20,677 nt of DNA from a virus. Under the pieces are notes generated by a model, which was not told the DNA's origin, ran no database searches, and saw only the letters and a list, made by a program, of their open reading frames with translations. Positions within the stretch are counted from its first letter, which is position 1. Each line of letters begins with the position of its first letter. The DNA lies in IMG/VR virus record IMGVR_UViG_3300035670_001447, positions 1 to 20,677 of that record; one strand, given 5' to 3'. Of this stretch, positions 7,012 through 12,937 are shown piece after piece. The translations under genes were made by a program, and so were the position numbers.

Positions 7012-7041
7012 GTCCCTCGCGGAACGGCAATTCCCAGGGAC
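7012..7041 (+). promoter_or_regulatory. 5'-leader hairpin of the NUMOD3 gene
   Basis: GTCCCT (7012-7017) pairs with AGGGAC (7036-7041), and GGAA (7021-7024) with TTCC (7031-7034), giving a bulged stem with a CGGCAA loop. It would form at the very 5' end of the late transcript and just upstream of AAAGGAG (7053-7059). T4 homing-endonuclease genes often carry a late promoter plus a leader hairpin that limits early translation; here the hairpin does not itself cover the ribosome site, so its role is unclear. Confidence 0.5.
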
Positions 7042-7066
7042 CCTAATACTGCAAAGGAGTATCAGC

Positions 7067-7447
7067 ATGTCTATTTATACCTATAAAACCCATAAGGCTC
7101 TGTGCGAACTATTCAATACAGAGTATTATGAAAATCCATGCCTCAGCGACCAACAATTAGATTTTATCCCAGAAAATTCTACAGTTGCCGAACCATGGAA
7201 TAAAGGAAATGATATGTTCATGGGTAAAAACAATCCCATGGCAGAAAGAACTGGTGAAAAACATTTCTTTTGGGGTAAGACTCATACAGATTATGCGAGA
7301 AAAAGAATTAGTCTTGCTTTAGTTGAACGTATGAAGGATTATGAATACCGAACAGTTGAATGCCCTCATTGTCATAAAGTTGGTGGCGTAAACAATATGA
7401 ATCGGTATCATTTTGATAAATGTAAATCTTTGCAATGGAGTAATTGA
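7067..7447 (+). CDS. NUMOD3/zinc-finger protein, homing-endonuclease-like (no nuclease domain seen)
   Basis: 126 aa. ATG 7067 has AAAGGAG seven bases upstream; the longer open frame from 7010 would cross the late promoter leader and is rejected. Residues about 43-85 (PWNKGNDMFMGKNNPMAERTGEKH then FFWGKTHTDYARKRIS) contain NUMOD3-type repeats, the DNA-minor-groove binding modules of GIY-YIG and HNH homing endonucleases. The C-terminus VECPHCHKVGG..NMNRYHFDKCK is a CCHC zinc finger also typical of phage homing enzymes. No GIY-YIG or HNH catalytic motif is present, and the N-terminal 40 residues are unfamiliar. It sits between gp45 and gp44 genes, a classical homing-endonuclease insertion zone, with its own late promoter. 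It may be a decayed endonuclease or a DNA-binding regulator. Confidence 0.7.
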   Translation: MSIYTYKTHKALCELFNTEYYENPCLSDQQLDFIPENSTVAEPWNKGNDMFMGKNNPMAERTGEKHFFWGKTHTDYARKRISLALVERMKDYEYRTVECPHCHKVGGVNNMNRYHFDKCKSLQWSN

Positions 7448-7449
7448 TC

Positions 7450-7770
7450 ATGGCAACAAGGCGTAATTTTTTCAAGTATCTTGGTCTTGCTGGTGGTGTT
7501 GCTGGCGGTGGTATTGTAGCCGCAGCCGCTGTTCTTCCTGATGCTGATAAATGCGAAGCAATAGAAAAAATCAAAGCCTCTGGTTACAATGGCAAGATGA
7601 CTATTGGCACTGAGTATGGTGAACTCGTACCACCAAATGGTACAGTTAGTTTCGGTCCACGTTTTGTTCCAGGAACACAAAAGCATGTAACCGCAAGTAT
7701 GACCGTCGGTCCTGATGGCGAGATGTACTTGATGACAAACGGAAAATGGCGTAGAATAGTAACTGAATAA
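7450..7770 (+). CDS. Small protein with twin-arginine (Tat) signal
   Basis: 106 aa, ATG 7450 with GGAG nine bases upstream. The N-terminus ATRRNFFKYLGLAGG matches the Tat consensus (S/T-R-R-x-F-F/L-K), followed by a Gly/Ala-rich hydrophobic stretch (about 12-28) ending in VAAAAVLP, a plausible signal peptidase site. The mature part (about 78 aa) has no family I recognise; it looks beta-rich, with GYNGKMTIGTEYGELVPP and a final DGEMYLMTNGKWRRIV that resembles virion or tail-associated repeat segments. Export of a folded protein through the host Tat system is unusual for a phage product. A structural protein that merely has an N-terminal hydrophobic anchor is the alternative. Confidence 0.7.
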   Translation: MATRRNFFKYLGLAGGVAGGGIVAAAAVLPDADKCEAIEKIKASGYNGKMTIGTEYGELVPPNGTVSFGPRFVPGTQKHVTASMTVGPDGEMYLMTNGKWRRIVTE

Positions 7771-7788
7771 GCAATCAGGAGTTATATT

Positions 7789-8727
7789 ATGAATGAAGCG
7801 TTGTGGGTTGAAAAATACCGTCCGCACACTATTGCCGATTGTATTCTTCCTGATGAATACAAGGCAACTTTCCAATCTTATGTTGATCGCAAAGAGATTC
7901 CCCATCTCTTACTTTGTGGCACTCCAGGAACAGGTAAGACTACCGTTGCTCGTGCATTGTGTGACGAGATCGGTTGTGATTATCTGATGATCAATGGCTC
8001 GGATGAGTCGGGAATCGACACTTTCCGCGTCAAGATCAAGAATTATGCAAGTGCGATGTCTCTTGGTGGTGGTAAGAAAGTTATCATCATCGATGAGGCA
8101 GATTATCTAAATCCAAACTCAACTCAGCCAGCCATGCGTGCAGCAATGGAAGAGTTTGCGCATAACTGCACGTTCATTATGACTTGCAATTTCAAGAATC
8201 GTATCATTGAACCGTTGCATAGTCGTTGTGCTGTGATTGAATTCAAACTGCGCAAAGAAGAAAAGCCAAAGATGGCAATGGCTTTCATGAAGCGTGCATC
8301 AGAGATTCTAACTGGTGAAAAGATTCCATTTGATAAGGCAGTACTGGCTGAAGTTGTCAAGAAGCATTTCCCAGATTATCGTCGTGTTCTAAATGAACTC
8401 CAGCGTTACAGTGTGAGCGGTAAGATTGATTCAGGTATTCTCACCAGCATTGCTGATGTTTCGATCAATGAATTGGTGACATCACTCAAAGATCAAAACT
8501 TCAGTGCAATGCGCAAGTGGGTTGCTGACTTTGGTGGTGATGATCCTGCAAAGATCTATCGTAAAATCTACGACAGTCTGTATGATATCATGGATAAGTC
8601 CACGATTCCGAATGCTGTATTGATTCTCGCCAAGTATCAATACCAAGCAGCGTTTGTCGCAGATCAAGAACTGAACCTCACCGCATGTCTGACCGAGATG
8701 ATGGTGGAGTGTAAGTTCAATGGCTAG
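7789..8727 (+). CDS. 44: Clamp loader large subunit (gp44), AAA+ ATPase
   Basis: 312 aa (T4: 319). Begins with the RFC-type LWVEKYRPHTIADCILP. Walker A is GTPGTGKT (44-51), Walker B is VIIIDEAD (98-105), and the SRC arginine-finger motif is at 145-147. As in T4 it should form a tetramer with one gp62, loading the gp45 ring onto primer-template junctions using ATP. AGGAG lies about eight bases before ATG 7789. Its last codons overlap the DUF3820 gene. All key ATPase residues are intact. Confidence 0.95.
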   Translation: MNEALWVEKYRPHTIADCILPDEYKATFQSYVDRKEIPHLLLCGTPGTGKTTVARALCDEIGCDYLMINGSDESGIDTFRVKIKNYASAMSLGGGKKVIIIDEADYLNPNSTQPAMRAAMEEFAHNCTFIMTCNFKNRIIEPLHSRCAVIEFKLRKEEKPKMAMAFMKRASEILTGEKIPFDKAVLAEVVKKHFPDYRRVLNELQRYSVSGKIDSGILTSIADVSINELVTSLKDQNFSAMRKWVADFGGDDPAKIYRKIYDSLYDIMDKSTIPNAVLILAKYQYQAAFVADQELNLTACLTEMMVECKFNG

Positions 8728-8929
8728 AAAAGATGATTTGATCGGTGAGATTCGAAAAGAATCTCAATACACTAAAATACCATTTGGCAAGTACAAAGGA
8801 TATTACATCAAAGATGTACCAATTGGTTACTTAGATTGGGCATCTGATAATTTATCAGACGAAGGTTTGCGTTGGATGTGTAAAATTGAACGCGAACGAA
8901 GAACTAAAAAGAGAAAAAATCGTGGCTGA
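8720..8929 (+). CDS. DUF3820 small protein
   Basis: 69 aa. The segment KIPFGKYKGYYIKDVPIGYL then DWASDN is the core of the DUF3820 family, small proteins found in phages and proteobacteria whose function is not established. In some larger phage proteins the same module is near exonuclease or nuclease domains. The C-terminus RERRTKKRKNR is strongly basic, suggesting nucleic-acid contact. It overlaps gp44 by eight bases and gp62 by eight, so its translation is coupled to both clamp-loader subunits. Confidence 0.75.
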   Translation: MARKDDLIGEIRKESQYTKIPFGKYKGYYIKDVPIGYLDWASDNLSDEGLRWMCKIERERRTKKRKNRG

Positions 8930-9302
8930 TCTATTCAAGGAAATCATTCCGTCTATTCTACAGACGAAGGAATATGCTCTCCTGACAGAACAGGATGAAA
9001 AGTCATATTCATCGTTTATGGTAAACCGAGCACTCTCGTTTCATCGCGATACCGTTCTTTTCGCGAATGAGATGAATCGATTCTCGACTCTCGACAATAA
9101 ACTCAAATACGACTTTCTCCTAAATATTGTAAGAGCCCAAAAGCGCCAATATTCAAAATGGCATAAAAAGGCTCAAAGTAGTGATTTGAGTGTTGTCAAG
9201 GAATACTATGGTTACTCCGATGCGAAAGCAGAGGAAGCATTAAAGATTCTATCCGACGACCAAATCACCGCAATGAAAAAACAATTATATAAGGGTGATT
9301 GA
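8922..9302 (+). CDS. 62: Clamp loader small subunit (gp62)
   Basis: 126 aa from GTG 8922 (protein begins ADLFKEIIPSILQ, which resembles the SLFKDD start of T4 gp62). The conserved middle SYSSFMVNRALSFHRD and then RQYSKWHKK match the T4 SKFMVENALSQ and RYGKWAK segments. T4 gp62 is 187 aa, so this one lacks about 60 C-terminal residues, as in several non-enterobacterial T4-like phages. It should be the single clasp subunit of the gp44/62 loader. The upstream TTG 8886 is less likely. It is followed two bases later by regA, as in T4. Confidence 0.82.
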   Translation: MADLFKEIIPSILQTKEYALLTEQDEKSYSSFMVNRALSFHRDTVLFANEMNRFSTLDNKLKYDFLLNIVRAQKRQYSKWHKKAQSSDLSVVKEYYGYSDAKAEEALKILSDDQITAMKKQLYKGD

Positions 9303-9304
9303 CC

Positions 9305-9703
9305 ATGGTCGAAAAATTAGTAGAAGTCACACTAGAAAAGCAAGACGACTTCCTCAAAGTCCGCGAAACTCTAACGCGCATCGGTGTCGCTGCAAAGAAC
9401 GACAACATTCTTTATCAGTCTTGCCATATCCTCCATAAACAAGGAAAGTATTACATTGTTCATTTCAAAGAACTCTTTGAATTAGACGGTAAGCCATCGA
9501 ACATGTCTGATAATGACATTCAGCGTCGTAACACGATTGCGAACCTAATGGCTGAGTGGGGTTTGGTAAAACTCGTCGATGAAAACAAGACAAAGGATAA
9601 CGTCGCACCATTGAGCCAGATCAAGATTCTTCCATTCAAGGAGAAGAATGAGTGGCAATTGGTTTCCAAGTATACAATCGGGAAGAAAAAGAAGGAAGGA
9701 TAA
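9305..9703 (+). CDS. regA: RegA translational repressor
   Basis: 132 aa (T4: 122). The N-terminus LVEVTLEKQDDFLKVRETLTR then ILYQSCHILHKQGKYYIVHFKE is nearly T4 RegA (EITLKKPEDFLKVKETLTR, VLYQSCHILQKKGLYYIVHFKE), and the end EWQLVSKYTIGKKKK matches as well. RegA binds ribosome-binding regions of many early phage mRNAs, including clamp, clamp loader and its own, and shuts down their translation. ATG 9305 is chosen over TTG 9299. The C-terminus has an extra lysine-rich tail. It lies in the T4 position after gp62; gp43, next in T4, is displaced here by about 9 kb. Confidence 0.95.
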   Translation: MVEKLVEVTLEKQDDFLKVRETLTRIGVAAKNDNILYQSCHILHKQGKYYIVHFKELFELDGKPSNMSDNDIQRRNTIANLMAEWGLVKLVDENKTKDNVAPLSQIKILPFKEKNEWQLVSKYTIGKKKKEG

Positions 9704-9706
9704 ATT

Positions 9707-10324
9707 ATGCTCTCAGTGAATGTGTATAAACTTCGTGATGATATTGAACTTCCAACATACGGTACGAAATTCGCAAATTGTTTTGATCTATCGTTTCAGC
9801 CAACAAGTAATGTTGTGCATGGATACGACGAATTCAATTCTCCAATAGAACGCGAAGTGAACTCTTTTGGTGAAATTTCAATTTTTCACGGAGATCGTTT
9901 ATTGATTCCAACTGGACTGATCTTCAAGATCGAACAGTTGATTACGATTGAAACTTATTCTGATATTTCTCGGAAAGAACTGCCACTTCAGAATTACAGC
10001 ATTCGCCTTCATCCTCGCTCTGGACTTTCGCTCAAGAAAGGGTTGATCCTCGCAAATAGCGAAGGCGTCGTTGATGTTGATTATCAAGAAGAAGTGTTTG
10101 TTCTACTTACCAACATCTCAAAGATGCATCAAACGATTCGTCGTGGAGATCGTATTGCTCAGGCTGAAGTCGTTGCCAACGAACCATTTGGATTCACTGT
10201 TCTATCAAAGAGACCAGAAAAACATTCTGAAAGATCTGGTGGATTTGGATCAACTGGTGTTGCAAAAGAAACCGCACCTATGGAAGAATGGCAGGTCGAC
10301 GGACCAACAGAATTTCCTAAATAG
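9707..10324 (+). CDS. dut: dUTP diphosphatase (dUTPase)
   Basis: 205 aa, longer than the usual 140-170. The trimeric dUTPase motifs are in order: motif I as FANCFDLSF (22-30), a variant of A-G-x-D-L; II PRSGLSLKKGL (103-113); III EGVVDVDYQ (119-127) with the catalytic Asp and substrate Tyr; IV RGDRIAQ (146-152); V SERSGGFGSTG (174-184). The extra length lies between motifs I and II (about 35-95) and in the tail after motif V. It hydrolyses dUTP to dUMP and PPi, keeping uracil out of DNA and supplying dUMP. A strong AAGGAAGGA precedes ATG 9707. With the nearby dCMP deaminase it controls the dUMP/dTTP pool. Confidence 0.9.
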   Translation: MLSVNVYKLRDDIELPTYGTKFANCFDLSFQPTSNVVHGYDEFNSPIEREVNSFGEISIFHGDRLLIPTGLIFKIEQLITIETYSDISRKELPLQNYSIRLHPRSGLSLKKGLILANSEGVVDVDYQEEVFVLLTNISKMHQTIRRGDRIAQAEVVANEPFGFTVLSKRPEKHSERSGGFGSTGVAKETAPMEEWQVDGPTEFPK

Positions 10325-10328
10325 AATT

Positions 10329-10349
10329 GGAATGCCCATTTGGGGTTCC
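10329..10349 (+). other. Imperfect hairpin in the Hsp20 leader
   Basis: GGAATGCCC (10329-10337) can pair with GGGGTTCC (10342-10349) with one mismatch and a G-U pair around a short loop. It lies just after the dUTPase stop and has no U-tract, so it is not a convincing terminator. Confidence 0.3.
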
Positions 10350-10363
10350 ATAACTATACTTGC

Positions 10364-10378
10364 TTACTAAAGGAGTAA
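10364..10378 (+). promoter_or_regulatory. Ribosome-site hairpin before Hsp20
   Basis: TTACT (10364-10368) pairs with AGTAA (10374-10378) around AAAGG, so the Shine-Dalgarno AAAGGAG (10369-10375) is partly enclosed in a weak 5-bp stem. Such a weak stem could open with heat, as in RNA thermometers of small heat-shock genes, but the pairing is short and could be chance. Confidence 0.3.
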
Positions 10379-10382
10379 CAAA

Positions 10383-10820
10383 ATGACTAATATCACAACA
10401 CTCACATCCGCATCACTCGATCGCCTTCTTCCAACTGCTCTTGGGTTTGAAAATGCGTTCGCTGCTCTCGATAATGCGGCTCATCTACTAACAGCAACAT
10501 CCAATGCCTTTCCTCCAGTGAATGTCGTCAAGAAAGACGAATACAACTTTGTCGTGGAACTAGCAGTTGCTGGATATAAGATTGATGAGATTGAAATCAC
10601 TGCTGAGAAAAACTCTCTCAAAGTTACAGGCAAAAAGGTAGAGGAAGACACTCGCGAATATCTTGTAAAAGGTATTGCTGGTCGTAAATTCGCTCGCCAA
10701 TTTGTTTTGTCTGATACAGTAGTGGTTCGTGATGCTGCACTTGCTGATGGCATTCTTTCTATTCAATTAGAAAATGTCATTCCTGAAGAACAGAAACCTC
10801 GTAAGATTGAAATCAAATAA
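10383..10820 (+). CDS. Small heat-shock protein (Hsp20/alpha-crystallin, IbpA-like)
   Basis: 145 aa. An N-terminal Phe/Leu-containing arm (DRLLPTALGFENAFAAL) is followed by the alpha-crystallin domain (about 45-135) with FPPVNVVKKDEYNFVVELAV, the I-x-I-type turn GYKIDEIEI, LKVTGKK and the conserved DGILSIQLENVIPEEQKPRKIEIK; the last residues give the I-E-I oligomerisation tail. Length and layout match IbpA-type chaperones that hold unfolded proteins for refolding. T4-like phages of alpha- and cyanobacteria sometimes carry such genes. It is preceded by a good AAAGGAG site and followed by dCMP deaminase 16 bases later. Confidence 0.92.
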   Translation: MTNITTLTSASLDRLLPTALGFENAFAALDNAAHLLTATSNAFPPVNVVKKDEYNFVVELAVAGYKIDEIEITAEKNSLKVTGKKVEEDTREYLVKGIAGRKFARQFVLSDTVVVRDAALADGILSIQLENVIPEEQKPRKIEIK

Positions 10821-10836
10821 CCATTGAGATTATATT

Positions 10837-11328
10837 ATGATTCGTGATGAACTATCGTGGGATGAATTGTTTATCTTGCAGGCTACTCTGATCGCTCAGA
10901 AAAGCAAAGACCCGTCGACAAAAGTGGGGTGTATTATTGTAAATGATGATAATGTTATTTTGTCGACGGGTTTCAATGGCTTTCCAAGAGGCATTGAAGA
11001 AGATTGGAAAGATCGTTGGAAGAGTCCAGAAAAGTACCATTGGGTTGAGCATGCTGAACGCAATGCAATCTTCAACGCAGCACGTGTTGGTGTTTCACTC
11101 AACAATTCTCGTGCATATCTAAACTGGGAACCAAAGCCATGCGCTGATTGTACACGCGCATTGATTCAAGCAGGGATCAAGGAAGTCATCGGACCAAACC
11201 GACCATTCTCTGGTAAGGGTGCGGGAAAGCATTACTCGATCGAGCATGCGGAAGTCATGCTGCGCGAGGCAGGAGTCCGAATACGCTATTTCGACCTTCC
11301 CCCAGAACTCGGGGAACCCCCATTCTAG
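10837..11328 (+). CDS. cd: dCMP deaminase
   Basis: 163 aa. Zinc ligands and catalytic Glu are present as HAERNAI (72-78; His72, Glu74) and PCADCTRALIQAG (101-113; Cys102, Cys105). DPSTKVGCIIV (25-35) and ILSTGFNGFPRG (41-52) form the nucleotide-binding part. The enzyme deaminates dCMP to dUMP, the precursor of dTMP, so it raises the thymine supply in a phage that probably modifies thymine. It lacks the long insert with extra zinc site seen in T4 Cd. Two segments that encode DPSTK and LSTG are exact inverted complements of each other (see the inverted repeat). A GC-rich hairpin lies near its 3' end. Confidence 0.92.
   Translation: MIRDELSWDELFILQATLIAQKSKDPSTKVGCIIVNDDNVILSTGFNGFPRGIEEDWKDRWKSPEKYHWVEHAERNAIFNAARVGVSLNNSRAYLNWEPKPCADCTRALIQAGIKEVIGPNRPFSGKGAGKHYSIEHAEVMLREAGVRIRYFDLPPELGEPPF
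10910..10971 (+). repeat. Perfect 14-bp inverted repeat inside dCMP deaminase gene
   Basis: ACCCGTCGACAAAA (10910-10923) and TTTTGTCGACGGGT (10958-10971) are perfect reverse complements separated by 34 bases; a G-U and an A-T pair extend the outer end. The arms encode parts of the DPSTK and ILSTG motifs, so both are under protein constraint. Each arm holds a GTCGAC palindrome. No U-tract follows. Function unknown. Confidence 0.85.
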
Positions 11329-11370
11329 GACCGCTCTCTCGGCTTCTCCTTCGGTTTTACGGGACTGACA

Positions 11371-11430
11371 TAAGTTATTGATTTTACAGAAAAAAATACT
11401 GTTGTTTTCCCCTGTGTTTTATACGACAAT
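11371..11430 (+). promoter_or_regulatory. Sigma70-like promoter P1 with upstream box
   Basis: -35 TTGTTT (11402-11407), 17-bp spacer, -10 GACAAT (11425-11430), preceded by the box TAAGTTATTGATTTT (11371-11385). The -10 ends six bases before ATG 11437, so the start of transcription should fall on or next to the ATG. The same arrangement recurs at 11606-11665. It lies in the gap 11329-11436 after dCMP deaminase. Confidence 0.65.
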
Positions 11431-11436
11431 TGTTGT

Positions 11437-11616
11437 ATGAGATATCATTATATCGAGTCGAAAAACGACAAATTCGGTGCTCGCCATACACTCTGGCATG
11501 TGGGAAATTATCATTATCAGATAGAATGCCGCTCTACTGGCAACAAAATCGACCTTCCTGACACCACTTTCGAACAGGCAAAACGTGTGTTCGAGAGCGT
11601 GCTTGTAAGTTATTGA
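11437..11616 (+). CDS. Small protein of unknown function (59 aa)
   Basis: 59 aa, starting MRYHYIESKNDKFGARHTLW and ending FEQAKRVFESVLVSY; I do not recognise a family. It reads as a short beta-hairpin part (HVGNYHYQIECRS) followed by a helix. No Shine-Dalgarno precedes ATG 11437; instead a promoter -10 box ends six bases upstream, implying a leaderless mRNA. Its last 11 bases are the start of the upstream box of promoter P2, so the gene end and the next promoter overlap. Codon use is like the neighbours. Real-gene status rests on the dedicated promoter and intact frame. Confidence 0.6.
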   Translation: MRYHYIESKNDKFGARHTLWHVGNYHYQIECRSTGNKIDLPDTTFEQAKRVFESVLVSY

Positions 11617-11665
11617 TTTTGCAAGAGTTTCACCTGTTGTCTTTTTTAGGGTAAAATGCGATAAT
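11606..11665 (+). promoter_or_regulatory. Sigma70-like promoter P2 with upstream box
   Basis: -35 TTGTCT (11637-11642), 17-bp spacer, -10 GATAAT (11660-11665), preceded by TAAGTTATTGATTTT (11606-11620), identical to the box of P1. The distance from box to ATG is 66 bases in both. The -10 ends six bases before ATG 11672, again predicting a leaderless transcript, probably driving the small-gene operon. Confidence 0.7.
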
Positions 11666-11671
11666 ATATCT

Positions 11672-11944
11672 ATGAAAAGCGAAAACACTATTGTAAAAAT
11701 CGGTGACGTGGTCAAGAGTCTTGACTTCGTCGGTATCAATAACTGTTATTATGTCGGTCTCGTGGTCGGCATCAGCAAGATGGACGGCACTTTCCGCGCC
11801 AAGACCATCAAGCGTGTGTGGCAGGGTCAGTTGGACAAGAAATTTCCGTCTGACTTCTTCACTGCTCCGCTTCCTGGCAATCATTTCTTTGACGACATGG
11901 CTGAAGAAAAGGGTGTCGATTCTCGCGTGCAGGTGGTTGCCTAA
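11672..11944 (+). CDS. Hypothetical protein, first gene of small-gene operon
   Basis: 90 aa of unknown family. The first half (VKIGDVVKSLDFVGINNCYY then VGLVVGISKMDGTFRAKTIK) looks like a small beta-barrel, with a conserved-looking DFFTAPLPGNHFFDD segment behind it. There is no Shine-Dalgarno before ATG 11672, which follows promoter P2 directly. Its stop TAA shares an A with the next ATG (TAATG), and the following genes through about 14027 are chained the same way, so this is probably the promoter-proximal gene of an early operon. Proteins of this kind recur in T4-like phages, but I cannot name a function. Confidence 0.75.
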   Translation: MKSENTIVKIGDVVKSLDFVGINNCYYVGLVVGISKMDGTFRAKTIKRVWQGQLDKKFPSDFFTAPLPGNHFFDDMAEEKGVDSRVQVVA

Positions 11945-12168
11945 TGAACATCGATGACCGACATGGTAGTCCGTATGATCGTGGTCGCGCTGACAGTTAT
12001 TATCGTCGCGCTCGAAGTCCACACTATATGAAAAGTGACATCAATGGTTATGTGACTTTCAATAGTGCTCGCGTGCTCGAGAAAGACATGACTGCGCAAC
12101 AAATTGTCGAGTACAATCTTGGCTTCGACGTGAACGAAGCAGAACAAAATTTCAAGGAGTGGGAATAA
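11944..12168 (+). CDS. Conserved small phage protein (YDRGRADSYY family)
   Basis: 74 aa. The start DRHGSPYDRGRADSYYRRARSPHY, followed by an EYNLGFDVNEAEQNFKEW end, fits a widespread family of small phage and plasmid proteins with the pattern G-x-x-YDRG-x-ADSYY-x-R-x-x-x-PH and a C-terminal A-Y-x-x-G-x-x-x-x-E motif. No biochemical role is established. It is basic at the N-terminus and acidic at the C-terminus. Translation is coupled to the preceding gene by TAATG. Confident as a gene, unknown in function. Confidence 0.78.
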   Translation: MNIDDRHGSPYDRGRADSYYRRARSPHYMKSDINGYVTFNSARVLEKDMTAQQIVEYNLGFDVNEAEQNFKEWE

Positions 12169-12169
12169 T

Positions 12170-12394
12170 ATGAGAAAGCAAACTGAAACTTTGCTGAATG
12201 AGGCGATCGATCTGGTGAATGGTGTTGATCATGTTCTGGCGAACACCATGACTCAGTACGATCTGAGTGCCAAGAACTGTTATGATCTTGCGGAGAAACT
12301 TGAGCGTGCATGTCATGCACTGCTTGTTGTTGGTGATCGCAAGACGCAACAAGACTTGAACAAGATTCCGATGGGTGAAGGAGTGCCGTTCTAA
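12170..12394 (+). CDS. Hypothetical helical protein (74 aa)
   Basis: 74 aa, nearly all alpha-helical by composition: TETLLNEAIDLVNGVDHVLA and then SAKNCYDLAEKLERACHALL look like two amphipathic helices, ending with a loop IPMGEGVPF. I do not recognise the family. GGAGTGGG precedes ATG 12170 and its stop TAA overlaps the next ATG (TAATG). It belongs to the chain of small early genes. Confidence 0.7.
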   Translation: MRKQTETLLNEAIDLVNGVDHVLANTMTQYDLSAKNCYDLAEKLERACHALLVVGDRKTQQDLNKIPMGEGVPF

Positions 12395-12627
12395 TGGGAT
12401 ACTTCAAAAATTTAGAAATTGATGTGATTGAGATGCATCGTGTTGATGGTCTCAAGGAAGCAGAGATTGCTCGCATCACTGGCTTGTCGCTGACTGAAGT
12501 CAACGAGATTCTCGCAGCGTATGAGAATCGTGATGATGATTACAATGAATACGATACTGACATGGTCAGTTACGATGATCTTGCGTTTGATCCAGGTGAT
12601 GTTGATTACAATGCGGAGCATTACTAA
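12394..12627 (+). CDS. Small HTH protein with acidic tail
   Basis: 77 aa. Residues about 10-43 (DVIEMHRVDGLKEAEIARIT then GLSLTEVNEILAAYE) form a helix-turn-helix of the sigma70 region 4/recombinase type (K-x-x-E-I-A-x-x-x-G-L-S-x-x-x-V). The tail from 46 on is a run of Asp, Glu, Tyr and Asn, possibly a DNA mimic or an interaction surface. A role as DNA-binding regulator is inferred from the HTH. Overlaps the next gene by one base (TAATG). Confidence 0.72.
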   Translation: MGYFKNLEIDVIEMHRVDGLKEAEIARITGLSLTEVNEILAAYENRDDDYNEYDTDMVSYDDLAFDPGDVDYNAEHY

Positions 12628-12821
12628 TGAGCGATGTGATGACAGAAAGCAAGGTCTTTGAACTTTGCGTCAAAATGCAACGTCTTGGGTATGCAGTTGT
12701 CTGCTTCACTCCAGAAGAGTTGCGTGGTGCTAATCCTGATCATGTTCAAGACCGTTTGGTTGAATTGGGTTGGGATGTGATTGATACTCTTGCAACTAAA
12801 CCACGTGAGGGCGAAGACTGA
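12627..12821 (+). CDS. Conserved hypothetical phage protein (64 aa)
   Basis: 64 aa. The middle VVCFTPEELRGANPDHVQDRL, then VELGWDVID, is a pattern met in many small proteins of T4-like phages (F-T-P-E-E-L-x-G-x-x-x-x-x-x-E-D-x-x-x-x-x-G-W-x-x-I), with no known function. Start ATG 12627 overlaps the previous stop, and its own stop overlaps the 38-aa membrane peptide. Confidence 0.75.
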   Translation: MSDVMTESKVFELCVKMQRLGYAVVCFTPEELRGANPDHVQDRLVELGWDVIDTLATKPREGED

Positions 12822-12937
12822 TGGAAGACAATGCACTGATGTTTGGTGCTTTGATGTTTCTTTGCGGTCTGGTTTCAGGTATACTAATCTGTATCCCAGC
12901 CAAACGAAAAGACAGGTATTTTTACGATGACAAATGA
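12821..12937 (+). CDS. 38-aa single-pass membrane peptide
   Basis: 38 aa: a short acidic start (MEDN), one hydrophobic helix from about residue 5 to 26 (ALMFGALMFLCGLVSGILIC), then a basic tail AKRKDRYFYDDK, which predicts an N-out, C-in membrane peptide. The start overlaps the preceding stop (TGATG) and the end overlaps the next gene by 11 bases, which fits the operon pattern. No family recognised; small phage membrane peptides can affect lysis, superinfection or host membrane enzymes. Confidence 0.6.
   Translation: MEDNALMFGALMFLCGLVSGILICIPAKRKDRYFYDDK

Noticed and set aside
7010-7066. Longer start of the NUMOD3 gene
   Set aside because: It would begin inside the late promoter leader and hairpin; ATG 7067 has the strong AAAGGAG.
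7408-7905. 165-aa open frame on the - strand across the Tat protein and gp44 start
   Set aside because: Lies opposite two genes with clear motifs and ribosome sites, has no recognisable protein pattern, and all other genes are on +.
11297-11316. TTCCCC/GGGGAA hairpin at the end of dCMP deaminase as a terminator
   Set aside because: Six-bp stem followed by CCCCC rather than T residues. A weak ACCG..CGGTTTT pairing downstream (11330-11360) is also too short to call.
12048-12503. 151-aa open frame on the - strand
   Set aside because: Opposite three tightly chained + genes; low-complexity translation and no promoter or ribosome site.
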